NCBI RefSeq assembly: GCF_038967635.1
Contig: NZ_CP152413.1
Span: 3,286,001-3,350,000 of the forward strand
Origin: Bradyrhizobium sp. B124
GTDB taxonomy: Bacteria > Pseudomonadota > Alphaproteobacteria > Rhizobiales > Xanthobacteraceae
Reading direction: 5' to 3'
Length of the DNA: 64,000 bases
Below the pieces are notes generated by a model. That model ran no database searches, was not told the origin of the DNA, and was given only the letters and a program-made list of their open reading frames with translations. A program made the translations under genes and the position numbers. This document shows positions 43,012 through 52,025 of the stretch, piece by piece (the first letter of the stretch is position 1; each line of letters starts with the position of its first letter).

Positions 43012-44001
43012 ATGCGTTGTGCTCCCTTCGTACTGTCAGCCCTGCTGCTGCTTGCGGTCTCTGCGGCGCAGGCGGCCGGACTACGGCGCTTCGACGTTCC
43101 CGCGGGCCCCGACGGGCCTGCGATCAGAGGGGTGGTATGGCATCCCTGCGCCGAGCCCCCGCACGAGATCGACGCCCGCGGCGGCAGAACATTCTTCGGC
43201 GTCAACGACTGCCCGATCGTGGGAGACAAGCTGCCGCTGATCGTGATCTCGCATGGCAGGCGCGGCTGGCTCGGCGGCCATCACGACACCGCCGCGGCGC
43301 TTGCGGATGCCGGCTTCATCGTCGTGACGATCAATCATCCGACCGATACCGAGCGCGACACCAGCGGCACCGACAGCCTTGCCGTCACGGTCGAGCGGCC
43401 CGCCGACATCAAGCGCGCGATCGACTACGCACTCGGAGGCTGGCCCAATGCAGCTCGCATCGATGCCGGACGCATCGGTCTCTATGGTTTCTCCTGGGGC
43501 GGTTATACAGGCCTCGCGGCGATTGGCGGCGAGCCCGATCTCCGCAAGGGCCTGCCGAACTGCCAGACATCGAGCTTGCGGGCGTGCAAGGAACTCGAAG
43601 GCGGAGAAAAGCCGAGCGGACCGGTCGTCCACGATCCGCGGATCAAGGCTGCGATCATCGTCGATCCCTTTCCTGTGCTGTTCTTTGCCGCCGAAAACCT
43701 GAAAGCCGTGACGATCCCGATTCAGTTGTGGAGCTCGGACCCCGCGCAGAGCGGCGACGGTCTCTCCGGGTGCTGTGCCGCCGCGATCAACGACGAGCTT
43801 CCGTCCAGACCGGACTTTCACCTGGTGAAGGATGCCAAGCACTTCTCCTTCCTCGCGACCTGCACGCCGGAGGAGACAGCGAAGATGGCTGCCATCTGCA
43901 CCGACCCGCCAGGCTTCGATCGCCTCGCCTTTCATCAGCGCTTCCACACGGCCGCCATCGCGTTCTTCAGAACGCATTTGGGCGAGGCCGGGACGCGATA
44001 G
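43012..44001 (+). CDS. Secreted alpha/beta hydrolase (PAF-acetylhydrolase/dienelactone-hydrolase-like)
   Basis: 329 residues. A signal peptide (FVLSALLLLAVSAAQAA) comes first. The serine elbow is YGFSWGGYTG, the oxyanion-hole region is VISHGRRGWLGGH, and the acid and His lie near the C-terminus (HLVKDAKHFSFL). Four or more cysteines suggest disulfides in the periplasm. Probable carboxylesterase or lipase-like enzyme. Confidence 0.85.
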   Translation: MRCAPFVLSALLLLAVSAAQAAGLRRFDVPAGPDGPAIRGVVWHPCAEPPHEIDARGGRTFFGVNDCPIVGDKLPLIVISHGRRGWLGGHHDTAAALADAGFIVVTINHPTDTERDTSGTDSLAVTVERPADIKRAIDYALGGWPNAARIDAGRIGLYGFSWGGYTGLAAIGGEPDLRKGLPNCQTSSLRACKELEGGEKPSGPVVHDPRIKAAIIVDPFPVLFFAAENLKAVTIPIQLWSSDPAQSGDGLSGCCAAAINDELPSRPDFHLVKDAKHFSFLATCTPEETAKMAAICTDPPGFDRLAFHQRFHTAAIAFFRTHLGEAGTR

Positions 44002-44004
44002 CTT

Positions 44005-44110
44005 CGTAGGGTGGGTTAGCCGGAGGCGTAACCCACCATTGTCGTCCCAAATCGGCCTGTCGACCGAAGGGAGACCAGCGGTGGGTTACGCTTCGCTAAC
44101 CCACCCTACG
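44005..44110. repeat. Nested GTGGGTTA palindromic repeat
   Basis: Perfect 16-bp outer arms CGTAGGGTGGGTTAGC (44005-44020) and its complement (44095-44110) enclose a second inverted pair GCGTAACCCACC (44026-44037)/GGTGGGTTACGC (44080-44091). It lies between two convergent genes and may fold as a bidirectional terminator. Confidence 0.85.
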
Positions 44111-44128
44111 CAACCGCCCATCCGCATT

Positions 44129-45421
44129 CTACATCCCGAGCTTGTCCCTTACCCGGCCGGTCAGCACCGCCGTGGTGACGCCGACGCGCCAGAAAGCGTG
44201 CATCGGGATCGGCTTGATGCCGGTCACGGGCATGTCGATCTCCGCCTTTGCACCTCCGACCAGGCGGCGGGCGAGTTGCGCGCCCATCGCGGTCGAGAGC
44301 GCAACGCCGCGGCCGTTGCAGCCGAGCGAGATCAGCAAATTCTCCGCGGGCGCATGAACATGCGGATAGTGATCGGTGGTGATGGCGAGCCGGCTGTTCC
44401 AGCCGTGGGTCCAGCTGACGCCTTTGAGCTGCGGCCACAGCCGCTCGGCGTAGCGCATCAGATAAGCGACGTCGGTCGGCTTGCTGATCCAGCGCATTGG
44501 GCCGCGGCCGCCCATCAGCAGGCGATTGTGCTGGTCGATGCGGTAATAGACCGTGATGTGGCCGCTCTCGTAGAGCACCGGACGGCCCGGCATGATCGAA
44601 CGCGCGACCTCGTCGGACAGCGGCGCGGTCGCCGCGATCGACGAGAACACCGGCACGATGGTGCGGCGGAGCGCGGGCCAGAGATCATCGGTAAAGCCAT
44701 TGGTCGCGAGCAGCACCTTGTCGGCATGCACGATTGCGCGCGGGGTCTCGATCCGCCAGCTTCTGCCGTCACGGCGCAACGACAGTGCCGGCGTCTCGCC
44801 ATGGACGGCAACGCCGGCACCGATCGCGGCGCGCGCCAGGCCGCGTGCGTAACTCAGCGGATGCAGGTCGCCGCCGCGCGCATCCAGCATGGCGCAGAGG
44901 TAACGGTCGCTGCCGGTCATCTCGCGCATCTCGGCGGCATTGAGCAGCTTGACCGGCATGCCGCGCCGGATGCACTGCTTTGCCGTGGTCTCGATCGCCG
45001 TGGCGCTGGCTTCATTATAGGCGGCGCGCAGCGTGCCGTTCTGCCGCGCCTCGCAGGGAATCTGGTAGCGGCGGATCAGGTCATGCGTGAAGTTGGTGGT
45101 GCCGTAGGAGAATTCGATCATGCGGCGGCCGAGGTCGGCGCCGAAATCCTGTTCGATCTGATCGGGGTCGTGCTTCAGCCCCGGATTGGTCTGGCCGCCA
45201 TTGTTGCCGGAGGCGCCCCAGCCCGGCTCCTGCGCCTCCAGCACGGTCGCGAGCACGCCCTGCTCGGCGAGGTGCAGCGCGGTCGACAGGCCGGTGAAGC
45301 CGCCGCCGATGATCGCGACCGGCACGCTCTTGTCCGATGTCAGCGGCGGTGTCGGCGTCGCCTCCACCGCGGTGTCGGCGTAGAGACTCGGTGGCAGCGG
45401 CAGGCGAATAGGCGCGTTCAT
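44129..45421 (-). CDS. FAD-dependent amine oxidase (PuuB/OrdL, DAO family)
   Basis: 430 residues from ATG 45421 (MNAPIRLP); GTG 45439 would overlap the ATPase stop by 4 bp and is an alternative. The FAD motif IIGGGFTGLSTALHL and the GWGASGNNGGQTNPG block are typical of gamma-glutamylputrescine oxidase-like proteins. It would oxidise an amine or D-/N-alkyl amino acid taken up by the adjacent ABC transporter, giving an aldehyde or keto acid plus H2O2. Confidence 0.88.
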   Translation of the reverse strand: MNAPIRLPLPPSLYADTAVEATPTPPLTSDKSVPVAIIGGGFTGLSTALHLAEQGVLATVLEAQEPGWGASGNNGGQTNPGLKHDPDQIEQDFGADLGRRMIEFSYGTTNFTHDLIRRYQIPCEARQNGTLRAAYNEASATAIETTAKQCIRRGMPVKLLNAAEMREMTGSDRYLCAMLDARGGDLHPLSYARGLARAAIGAGVAVHGETPALSLRRDGRSWRIETPRAIVHADKVLLATNGFTDDLWPALRRTIVPVFSSIAATAPLSDEVARSIMPGRPVLYESGHITVYYRIDQHNRLLMGGRGPMRWISKPTDVAYLMRYAERLWPQLKGVSWTHGWNSRLAITTDHYPHVHAPAENLLISLGCNGRGVALSTAMGAQLARRLVGGAKAEIDMPVTGIKPIPMHAFWRVGVTTAVLTGRVRDKLGM

Positions 45422-45435
45422 TGCAGGTGGCCTGA

Positions 45436-46167
45436 TCACAACGGGTGCAGCACGCGGCGCAGGAAATCCTGGGTGCGCGGATGCTGCGGTTGGTTGAGGA
45501 CGGATTTGGCGGAGCCCTGCTCGACGATGACGCCACCGTCGATGAACAGCACGCGGTCGGCGACGTCGCGGGCAAAGCCCATCTCATGGGTGACGACGAC
45601 CATGGTCATGCCGTCATCGGCGAGCTTGCGCATCACCGACAGCACCTCGCCGACCAGTTCCGGATCGAGCGCCGAGGTCGGCTCGTCGAACAGGATCGCC
45701 TTCGGCTGCATCGCCAGCGCCCGCGCGATCGCGACGCGCTGCTGCTGGCCGCCGGAGAGCTTTGGCGGATGCACCTCGGCCTTGTCGGCAAGGCCGACCT
45801 GCGCGAGCAGCGCACGGCCGCGGGCGATCGCCGCCTCGCGCGGCTCCTTCTTCACATAGAGCGGCCCCTCGATGACGTTCTCGAGCGCGGTGCGATGCGG
45901 AAACAGGTTGAAGCGCTGGAACACCATCGAGACCTGGGTGCGGATCGCCACGATCGAGCGGGCGCCCTGATCGACGCGCGCGCCCTCGACGCTGATCTCG
46001 CCGCGATCGTAGCTCTCGAGCCCGTTGATGCAGCGCAGGATGGTCGACTTGCCGGAGCCCGACGGGCCGATGATGCACACCACCTCGCTCTTGGCGACCG
46101 ATGCCGTGATGCCCTTCAGCACCTCGACCTTGCCAAAACTCTTGTGGACGTCGTTGAGCTCGATCAT
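45436..46167 (-). CDS. Polar amino acid ABC transporter, ATP-binding protein
   Basis: 243 residues from ATG 46167. Walker [10 protein letters not shown], the Q-loop in [12 protein letters not shown], signature LSGGQQQR and Walker [15 protein letters not shown] are all intact. It overlaps the permease stop by 4 bp. The frame continues open far upstream, but that part is a shadow of the permease gene. Confidence 0.95.
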   Translation of the reverse strand: MIELNDVHKSFGKVEVLKGITASVAKSEVVCIIGPSGSGKSTILRCINGLESYDRGEISVEGARVDQGARSIVAIRTQVSMVFQRFNLFPHRTALENVIEGPLYVKKEPREAAIARGRALLAQVGLADKAEVHPPKLSGGQQQRVAIARALAMQPKAILFDEPTSALDPELVGEVLSVMRKLADDGMTMVVVTHEMGFARDVADRVLFIDGGVIVEQGSAKSVLNQPQHPRTQDFLRRVLHPL

Positions 46168-46817
46168 TTGCGGTTCGCCTTGTTCTCGAAGTGCCGAACC
46201 AGCAGGATGAGCGGAATGCTCATGGTGAGGTACATCAGCGCCACCAGCGTGAACACGCTGGTGTTCTTGAAGGTCGAGGAAGCGATCAGCTTGCCCTGCA
46301 ATGCGAGCTCGGCGACCGTGATGGTGGAAGCCTGCGAAGAATCCTTCAGCATCATGATCATGATGTTGCCGTAGGGCGGCAGGATGATCCTGACCGCCTG
46401 CGGCAGCACCACGCGGCGCATGGTGAGCCACCAGCCCATCCCGATGGTCTGCGCCGCCTCGATCTGTCCCTTGTCGATCGCCTCGATGCCGGCGCGGAAG
46501 TTTTCCGCCTGATAGGCCGAGTAGGCGATGCCGAGTCCGATGATCGCGGCCTGCAATGCAGAGAGAGCGATGCCGAAATCGGGCATCACGAAATAGATGT
46601 AGAACAGCAGCACGATGATCGGGATGCCGCGGATCACATTGATCAGCGCGGCGCTGAGGCCTGTGAGGATGCGAATTCCGGACACCCGCATCAAGGCCCA
46701 CACCAGCCCAAGCACGGTCGAGAGCAGGAGCGAGCCGACCGTGACGACGATGGTCAGCCAGACACCCTGCAACAGGATCGGCACGAACTCGACGGCGTCA
46801 TGGAAGAATTTTTGCAT
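46164..46817 (-). CDS. Polar amino acid ABC transporter, permease
   Basis: 217 residues with five or so membrane segments. The EAA loop is visible ([22 protein letters not shown]). A HisMQ/GlnP-type permease; only one permease is encoded, so it may act as a homodimer. Forms one operon with the ATPase and oxidase. Confidence 0.94.
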   Translation of the reverse strand: MQKFFHDAVEFVPILLQGVWLTIVVTVGSLLLSTVLGLVWALMRVSGIRILTGLSAALINVIRGIPIIVLLFYIYFVMPDFGIALSALQAAIIGLGIAYSAYQAENFRAGIEAIDKGQIEAAQTIGMGWWLTMRRVVLPQAVRIILPPYGNIMIMMLKDSSQASTITVAELALQGKLIASSTFKNTSVFTLVALMYLTMSIPLILLVRHFENKANRK

Positions 46818-46860
46818 CGGCTAAATGTATCCAGTCCCGTCACATGCTCGAATACTACCT

Positions 46861-46984
46861 CCGTCATCCTGAGGTGCGAGCCTTGCGGCGCACTTGCGCC
46901 GCTGGGCGAGCCTCGAAGGATGAATCGGCCCCGCTGGTGGCCGTCGACCCTTCGAGACGCGCTACGCGCTCCTCAGGGTGACGG
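46861..46984. repeat. Palindromic dispersed repeat
   Basis: CCGTCATCCTGAGG (46861-46874) pairs with CCTCAGGGTGACGG (46971-46984) with one internal mismatch. The inside holds CGCACTTGCGCC and CGAGACGCGCTACGCG segments. It fills the gap between the binding-protein and permease genes, as REP-like elements often do inside transporter operons. Confidence 0.75.
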
Positions 46985-47030
46985 GTCAACTAATCTCACA
47001 TAGCCAGACAGAGTGAAGCAGCACACGCGC

Positions 47031-47798
47031 TCACGACGCGCTGGCCTTCTGGCCCCATTTCTCCAGGATCTTCGCGATCGTGCCGTTGGCCTTCAGCTTG
47101 GCCAGCAAGGCGTTGATCTTCACCAGCAGCTCGGTGTCGGTCTTGCGGATGCCGATCGCGACCGTGCCGACGGTAACGGGCTTGTAGCCGTCGACCAGCC
47201 GCACATCGGCGAAATTGCCCTGCTGCAGATTGTAGGCGAGGATCGGATAGTCGGCGAAGCCGGCCTTGAGACGGCCGGCATTCACGTCGCGCAGGATGTC
47301 GGGAATGGTGTCGTAGACCTTGACCTCGCTGAACAGCCCGGTCTTCTTCAGCGCGTCGACGAACGCGGTGCCGACCTGGGCGCCGACCACGGTGCCCTTC
47401 AGATCCTCCTGCGTGGCATAGGCCTTGGCGTCGGACTTCGGCACCACGAGGCCTTCGCCATAGGTGTAGACCGGCTCGGAGAAGTCGATCACCTCCTTGC
47501 GCGCGGCGGTGGCGAACATCGCGGCCGCGATGATGTCGATCTTGTTTGCGGTCAGCGAGGGGATCAGCGCCGAGAACTGCATCGGCTCGATCTGCACGGA
47601 GAAGCCGGCGTCCTTGCCGATCTCGGTGGCGAGATCGACCATGATGCCCTGGATCGAATTGGTCTTGGTGTCGAGGAAGGTGAAGGGGATGCCGGTCGGC
47701 GTCGAGCCGACCTTGAGCACCTGCTGCGCCCCTGACGGCGCGCTCAAGGCAAGGGCAAGCGCCGCGACCGCGGCATGGACGAGACGCTGAAAGGACAT
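47031..47798 (-). CDS. ABC transporter substrate-binding protein (amino acid family 3)
   Basis: 255 residues. A signal peptide (VAALALALSAPSGAQ) precedes the family-3 fold: VGSTPTGIPFTFLDTKTNSIQG, ANKIDIIAAAMFATAARKE, VVGAQVGTAFVDAL. It binds the amino-acid-like ligand in the periplasm. The permease gene is 213 bp downstream, beyond the repeat. Confidence 0.94.
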   Translation of the reverse strand: MSFQRLVHAAVAALALALSAPSGAQQVLKVGSTPTGIPFTFLDTKTNSIQGIMVDLATEIGKDAGFSVQIEPMQFSALIPSLTANKIDIIAAAMFATAARKEVIDFSEPVYTYGEGLVVPKSDAKAYATQEDLKGTVVGAQVGTAFVDALKKTGLFSEVKVYDTIPDILRDVNAGRLKAGFADYPILAYNLQQGNFADVRLVDGYKPVTVGTVAIGIRKTDTELLVKINALLAKLKANGTIAKILEKWGQKASAS

Positions 47799-47881
47799 CG
47801 CACACCTCCCGAAGCTGGCCTCGGCGCCGCATCGCCCTGCTTTTCGAGCTAGATGTTGCGGGCGACGCCGTTCCGGCCTAT

Positions 47882-47946
47882 TTTCACAAATATGAAATTG
47901 TGGTCACGAAACCGCGGCCAATGCAAGCGGTTTTCATGCACATGAA
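47882..47946. promoter_or_regulatory. Two inverted repeats in the binding-protein/XRE divergent promoter
   Basis: TTTCA-N6-TGAAA (47882-47897) and TTCATG-CA-CATGAA (47933-47946). Both are dyads with TTCA/TGAA arms. They lie 84 bp upstream of the binding-protein gene and 14 bp upstream of the XRE gene, as expected for the XRE regulator's own binding sites. Confidence 0.55.
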
Positions 47947-47960
47947 GGAAGCGGATTGAC

Positions 47961-48626
47961 GTGAGCGGCGGCAAGAGAATGCGCAAAGGCGCGGCAGCGC
48001 GGCCCGTGACGCCACGACGCGCGGCCAAAAAGCCGGTCAAGAAGCCGGCCGAACCGGCGATGGATCTCGCGGTCGGACGCCGCATCCGCGACCTGCGCCG
48101 CACCAAGCAGATGTCGCTGGAGACCGTTGCCGCGCGTACCGACCTGTCGATCGGCTTCATCAGCCAGATCGAGCGCGGCCTGTCGTCGCCCTCGCTGCGC
48201 GTGCTGGCGACGCTGGCCGACGTGCTCGGCGTCGGCATCGCCGCGCTGTTCGGCGCGACGCCGAGGGATGACGGCGCCGGCGGCGTCGTGACCCGCGAGG
48301 TGCAGCGCGCCGAGCTGAAACTGTGGCGCACCGGGATTTCGAAGCAGCTATTGAGCCCGGCCGGCAGCGAGAGCCGGCTCAATCTGTTCCTCGTGCATCT
48401 CGAACCCGGCGGCAACACCGGCGACGAGTTCTATACCCATGACGGCGAAGAGGCCGGCCTCGTGCTATCAGGCGAGATGATTCTGACGGTGGATACCGAG
48501 ACCTGGACGCTGAAGCAGGGCGACAGCTTCCGCTTCGCCAGCCGCCGCCCGCATCGGTTCTCCAATCCGGCCGGCGACGCCAAGGCCGTGGTGCTGTGGG
48601 TGAATTGCGTGACGGCGGCGGGGTGA
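47961..48626 (+). CDS. XRE-cupin transcriptional regulator (PuuR-like)
   Basis: 221 residues from GTG 47961. A basic N-terminal tail (about 32 residues) comes before an XRE helix-turn-helix (IRDLRRTKQMSLETVAARTDLSIGFISQIERGLSSPS) and a C-terminal cupin (about 120-215; EFYTHDGEEAGLVLSGEM, FRFASRRPHRFSNP). Such regulators control polyamine or amino-acid uptake and oxidation. Divergent from the ABC/oxidase operon, which is its likely target. Confidence 0.92.
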   Translation: MSGGKRMRKGAAARPVTPRRAAKKPVKKPAEPAMDLAVGRRIRDLRRTKQMSLETVAARTDLSIGFISQIERGLSSPSLRVLATLADVLGVGIAALFGATPRDDGAGGVVTREVQRAELKLWRTGISKQLLSPAGSESRLNLFLVHLEPGGNTGDEFYTHDGEEAGLVLSGEMILTVDTETWTLKQGDSFRFASRRPHRFSNPAGDAKAVVLWVNCVTAAG

Positions 48627-48647
48627 GGCCCCGCGCTCTCTCCGTTC

Positions 48648-48673
48648 GTCGTCCCGGCTTTCGCCGGGACGAC
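48648..48673. terminator. Strong hairpin between convergent XRE and paoC-type genes
   Basis: GTCGTCCCGGC-TTTC-GCCGGGACGAC, a perfect 11-bp stem with a 4-nt loop. No T-tract. It is a common repeat type in this genus and sits where a bidirectional terminator is expected. Confidence 0.6.
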
Positions 48674-48707
48674 ACCTGTTATTACGGAGCCCTCAGGTCA
48701 AGACGCA

Positions 48708-50975
48708 TCACTTCAACCCCATCACGATTTCCTCGATCTTGATCGGGAAATTCCGCACCCGGATGCCGGTGGCATGGAAGACGGCGTTGGCGACTGCGCC
48801 GGCGCTGCCGGTGATGCCGATCTCGCCGACGCCCTTGATGCCGAGCGGATTGACGTGCGGATCGTGCTCGTCGACCGTGATCACCTCCATCGGCGGCACG
48901 TCGGCATTCACGGGCACATGATACTCGGCGAGGTTCGCATTCAGGATGCGGCCCGAACGATGGTCCATCACCGCCTCCTCGTGCAGCGCGAAGGAGAGGC
49001 CCCAGATCATGCCGCCGTAGAGCTGGCTCTGCACCATCAACGGATTGACGATGCGCCCCGCAGCGAATGCGCCGACCAGCCGCGTCGCGCGGATCTGGCC
49101 GAGCTCGGGATCGACCTTGACCTCGGCAAACACGGCGCCATGCGCGTGCATCGCATATTGCGACTGCGCCGCCGCATCGGCCGCGCCGCTGCCGGTGGCG
49201 TCGACCTCGGCGAGGCCGGCGCGCGCCAGGATGTCGGCATAGCTTTCGCTGCGCGCATCGTCGTCGCGGCGATGCAGCCGCCCGGCCCGCGCCACCACGC
49301 CGGCATTGCCGGCGCCGAACAGCGGCGAGCGCTGGTCCGCGGTCGCGAGCTCGGCGAGCTTTGCGATCACGGCAGCGCCTGCATTGTGGATCGCGGCGCC
49401 GACGGTTGCGGTATGCCCCGAACCGCCGGCAATGCCGGCATCGGGCAGATCGGAGCTGCCGGAGCGGAACGTCAGCTGATCGAAATCGAGACCGAGCGCG
49501 TCGGCCGAGATCTGCGCCAGCGCGGTCCAGGCGCCCTGCCCCATGTCGTGCGCGCCGGTCTCCATCACGCCTTTGCCGTCGGCGCGGATCACCGCGCGCG
49601 CATTGCCCTGGAACATGATGGCCGGAAAGGTCGCGGTACCGACGCCCCAGCCGACCAGAAAGCCGTTCTCGTCGCGCATCTGCTTCGGCTGCAGCGGACG
49701 TCCCGCCCAGCCGAAGCGTTCGGCGGCCTTTGCGTAGCACTGGCGCAGCGCCTTCGAGGAGAACGGCTTGCCGGTGGTCGGCTCGACCTCGGCATAGTTC
49801 TTCAGCCGAAACTCCAGCGGATCGATACCGCAGGCGAACGCCGCCTCGTCGATCGCGCTCTCCAGCACGATCGATCCGGTGGCCTCGCCCGGCGCGCGCA
49901 TGAACAGCGGCGTGCCGGTGTCGACGCGCACCGCTTCGTGCGCGGTGCGGATCGCCGGGCTGGCATAGAGCGTGTGCGAGGCGTCAGCGGCGGGCTCGTA
50001 GAAATCGTCGAAGCTCGACGTCGTGACCCGCGCCTCATGATTGATCGCGGTCAGCTGGCCCGCATCGTCGGTGCCGATCTGGATGCGCTGGCGGGTCGGC
50101 GGACGATGGCCGACCGGGCCATACATCTGGCTGCGGCGCAGCACCAGCTTGACCGGACGGCCGATCAGCTTGGCGGCCATGATGCCGAGCACCTGCGGTC
50201 CAGAGATCAGCCCCTTGGAGCCGAAGCCGCCGCCGAGGAACGGGCTGTTGATGTGGATGTTCGCCGGCGGGATGCCGAACAGGCCCGCGATGCGCATCTG
50301 CGCGAACCCCATGCCCTGGCTCGGCGTGTCGATGAACAGGCGGTCGCCGTCCCACACCGCGACGATCGCATGCGGCTCCATCGCGTTGTGATACTGCGCC
50401 GCCGTCTCATAGGTCGAATCTGTCAGCTTCGCGGCCGCAGCCATGCCGGCATCGATATCGCCGTGGCGAACTTCGGCGGGATTGCCGATGCCGACCACGG
50501 GCGGCGCATAGGCCTCGCCGGCATCAAGGCCGACGCGCGCGATCTCGACCTGGTAGCGCGGCGACAGCAGCGCCGCGCCTTCGGTCGCGGCCTCCAGCGT
50601 CTCCGCGATCACGACCGCGATCGCCTGGTTGGCGTAGCGCACCTCATCGCTCTGCAACAGCTCCATGCGGAAGGCGAACGGGTTGCCCTTGGCGTCGGGA
50701 TCTTCCGCCAGCTCCGGCCTGTGCGCCGGCGTCATCACGTCGATGACGCCGGGATGGCGCTTGGCGGCGGCGACATCGAGCGCGGTGACACGGCCGCGCG
50801 CGATGCAGCTGGTCGCGATCACGGCATAGACCATGCCGGGCGGATGATTGTCCGCGGCATAGCGGGCCTTGCCGGTGACCTTCAGCACGCCGTCGGTGCG
50901 GGTCATCGGCTGGCCGATGTTCGAGCCGTGCCTGATGTGGGCGGGGTCGCGGGTCAGACTGAGTTCAACCGTCAT
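48708..50975 (-). CDS. paoC: Aldehyde oxidoreductase molybdenum-binding subunit (PaoC/YagR type)
   Basis: 755 residues. IGQPMTRTDGVLKVTGKARYAAD at the start, NSPFLGGGFGSKG (pterin contact), MRAPGEATGSIVLE (active-site Arg/Pro loop) and GIKGVGEIGITGSAGA (GVGE catalytic Glu) place it in the PaoC group, which oxidises aromatic and other aldehydes to acids. It ends the paoABC-like operon. No PaoD/XdhC maturation protein follows. Confidence 0.92.
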   Translation of the reverse strand: MTVELSLTRDPAHIRHGSNIGQPMTRTDGVLKVTGKARYAADNHPPGMVYAVIATSCIARGRVTALDVAAAKRHPGVIDVMTPAHRPELAEDPDAKGNPFAFRMELLQSDEVRYANQAIAVVIAETLEAATEGAALLSPRYQVEIARVGLDAGEAYAPPVVGIGNPAEVRHGDIDAGMAAAAKLTDSTYETAAQYHNAMEPHAIVAVWDGDRLFIDTPSQGMGFAQMRIAGLFGIPPANIHINSPFLGGGFGSKGLISGPQVLGIMAAKLIGRPVKLVLRRSQMYGPVGHRPPTRQRIQIGTDDAGQLTAINHEARVTTSSFDDFYEPAADASHTLYASPAIRTAHEAVRVDTGTPLFMRAPGEATGSIVLESAIDEAAFACGIDPLEFRLKNYAEVEPTTGKPFSSKALRQCYAKAAERFGWAGRPLQPKQMRDENGFLVGWGVGTATFPAIMFQGNARAVIRADGKGVMETGAHDMGQGAWTALAQISADALGLDFDQLTFRSGSSDLPDAGIAGGSGHTATVGAAIHNAGAAVIAKLAELATADQRSPLFGAGNAGVVARAGRLHRRDDDARSESYADILARAGLAEVDATGSGAADAAAQSQYAMHAHGAVFAEVKVDPELGQIRATRLVGAFAAGRIVNPLMVQSQLYGGMIWGLSFALHEEAVMDHRSGRILNANLAEYHVPVNADVPPMEVITVDEHDPHVNPLGIKGVGEIGITGSAGAVANAVFHATGIRVRNFPIKIEEIVMGLK

Positions 50976-50978
50976 GCG

Positions 50979-52025
50979 TTACGCTCCTGCAACGGACGAG
51001 AAGGGAGAGCCGGGCAGCGCGGGAATGCGATCCGGCGTGCCTGCGGCGGCAAGGGTGAGCGCGCGCACGGCGATGCGCTGCGCGAGCTCGATCTTGAAGG
51101 CGTTGTCGCCGGACGGCTTGGCGCCGGCGAGCGCCGCGCGCGCCGCCTCGCGATAAACCGCCGCATCGGGCGCGGCGCCTGCGAGCACCTGCTCGGCCTC
51201 ATGGGCGCGCCACGGCTTTGCCGCGACCCCGCCGAGTGCGAGCCGCGCCTCGCGGATTTTGCCGTCCTCGATACGCAGGCCGGCCGCGGCCGAGACCACG
51301 GCGAAGGCATAGGACGTGCGCTCGCGCACCTTGATGTAGCGGGCATGGCCGGCGAAGCTTCGCGCGTCGGCCGGCAGCCGCAGCGCGACGATCAGGTCGC
51401 CGCGCTCCAGCACGGTCTCGCGCTCAGGCGACTCGCCGGGCAAACGATGCAGCGCCTCGAGCGGCAGCTCGCGCCGGCCGCCCTTGCCCTCGATCTCGAC
51501 GATTGCATCGAGCGCGACCAGCGGCACGCAGAAGTCGGACGGATGGGTGGCGATGCAGCCCTCGCTCCAGCCGAGCACCGCGTGCAAGCGGTTCTCGCCT
51601 TTCAGCGCGTCGCAGCCGGCGCCCGGCCAGCGCCGGTTGCAGGCGCTGCCGGCGTCGTAGAAATAGGCGCAGCGCGTCCGCTGCATCAGATTGCCGCCGA
51701 CGGTCGCAGCATTGCGCAGCTGCGCCGATGCGCCCGACAGCAGCGCCTCAGCGACCGCGGGATAGTTGCGCGCGAACGCGGTGTCATGCGCGAGATCGGC
51801 GTTGCGCACCAGCGCGCCGATGCGCAAGCTACCATCGGCCAGATGCTCGATACGATCGAGCCCGGGCAGACGCGTGACGTCGACGAGGCGGCTCGGCCGG
51901 CTGACGCCGCCCTTCATCAGGTCGAGCAGATTGGTGCCGGAGGCGAGATAGGTCGCGCCCTTCTCAGAAGCCGCCGCGATCGCGTCCGCGACGCTGGCCG
52001 GCCTGACATAATCGAAGTTCATCAT
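50979..52025 (-). CDS. paoB: Aldehyde oxidoreductase FAD-binding subunit with extra 4Fe-4S cluster (PaoB type)
   Basis: 348 residues from ATG 52025, overlapping the paoA stop by 4 bp. Besides the FAD loops (LASGTNLLDLMKGG, AATVGGNLMQ), it has Cys119, Cys129, Cys138 and Cys156 arranged as in E. coli PaoB, where they hold an additional [4Fe-4S] cluster. Ends 3 bp before the paoC start. Confidence 0.93.
   Translation of the reverse strand: MMNFDYVRPASVADAIAAASEKGATYLASGTNLLDLMKGGVSRPSRLVDVTRLPGLDRIEHLADGSLRIGALVRNADLAHDTAFARNYPAVAEALLSGASAQLRNAATVGGNLMQRTRCAYFYDAGSACNRRWPGAGCDALKGENRLHAVLGWSEGCIATHPSDFCVPLVALDAIVEIEGKGGRRELPLEALHRLPGESPERETVLERGDLIVALRLPADARSFAGHARYIKVRERTSYAFAVVSAAAGLRIEDGKIREARLALGGVAAKPWRAHEAEQVLAGAAPDAAVYREAARAALAGAKPSGDNAFKIELAQRIAVRALTLAAAGTPDRIPALPGSPFSSVAGA

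Noticed and set aside
43832..45859. A 675-codon plus-strand frame over the PuuB-like oxidase gene
   Set aside because: Antisense to a gene with clear FAD motifs, and it crosses a non-coding palindromic repeat.
46168..46701. N-terminal extension of the ABC ATPase frame
   Set aside because: It is a shadow of the permease gene on the same strand; the ATPase starts at 46167 with a 4-bp overlap.
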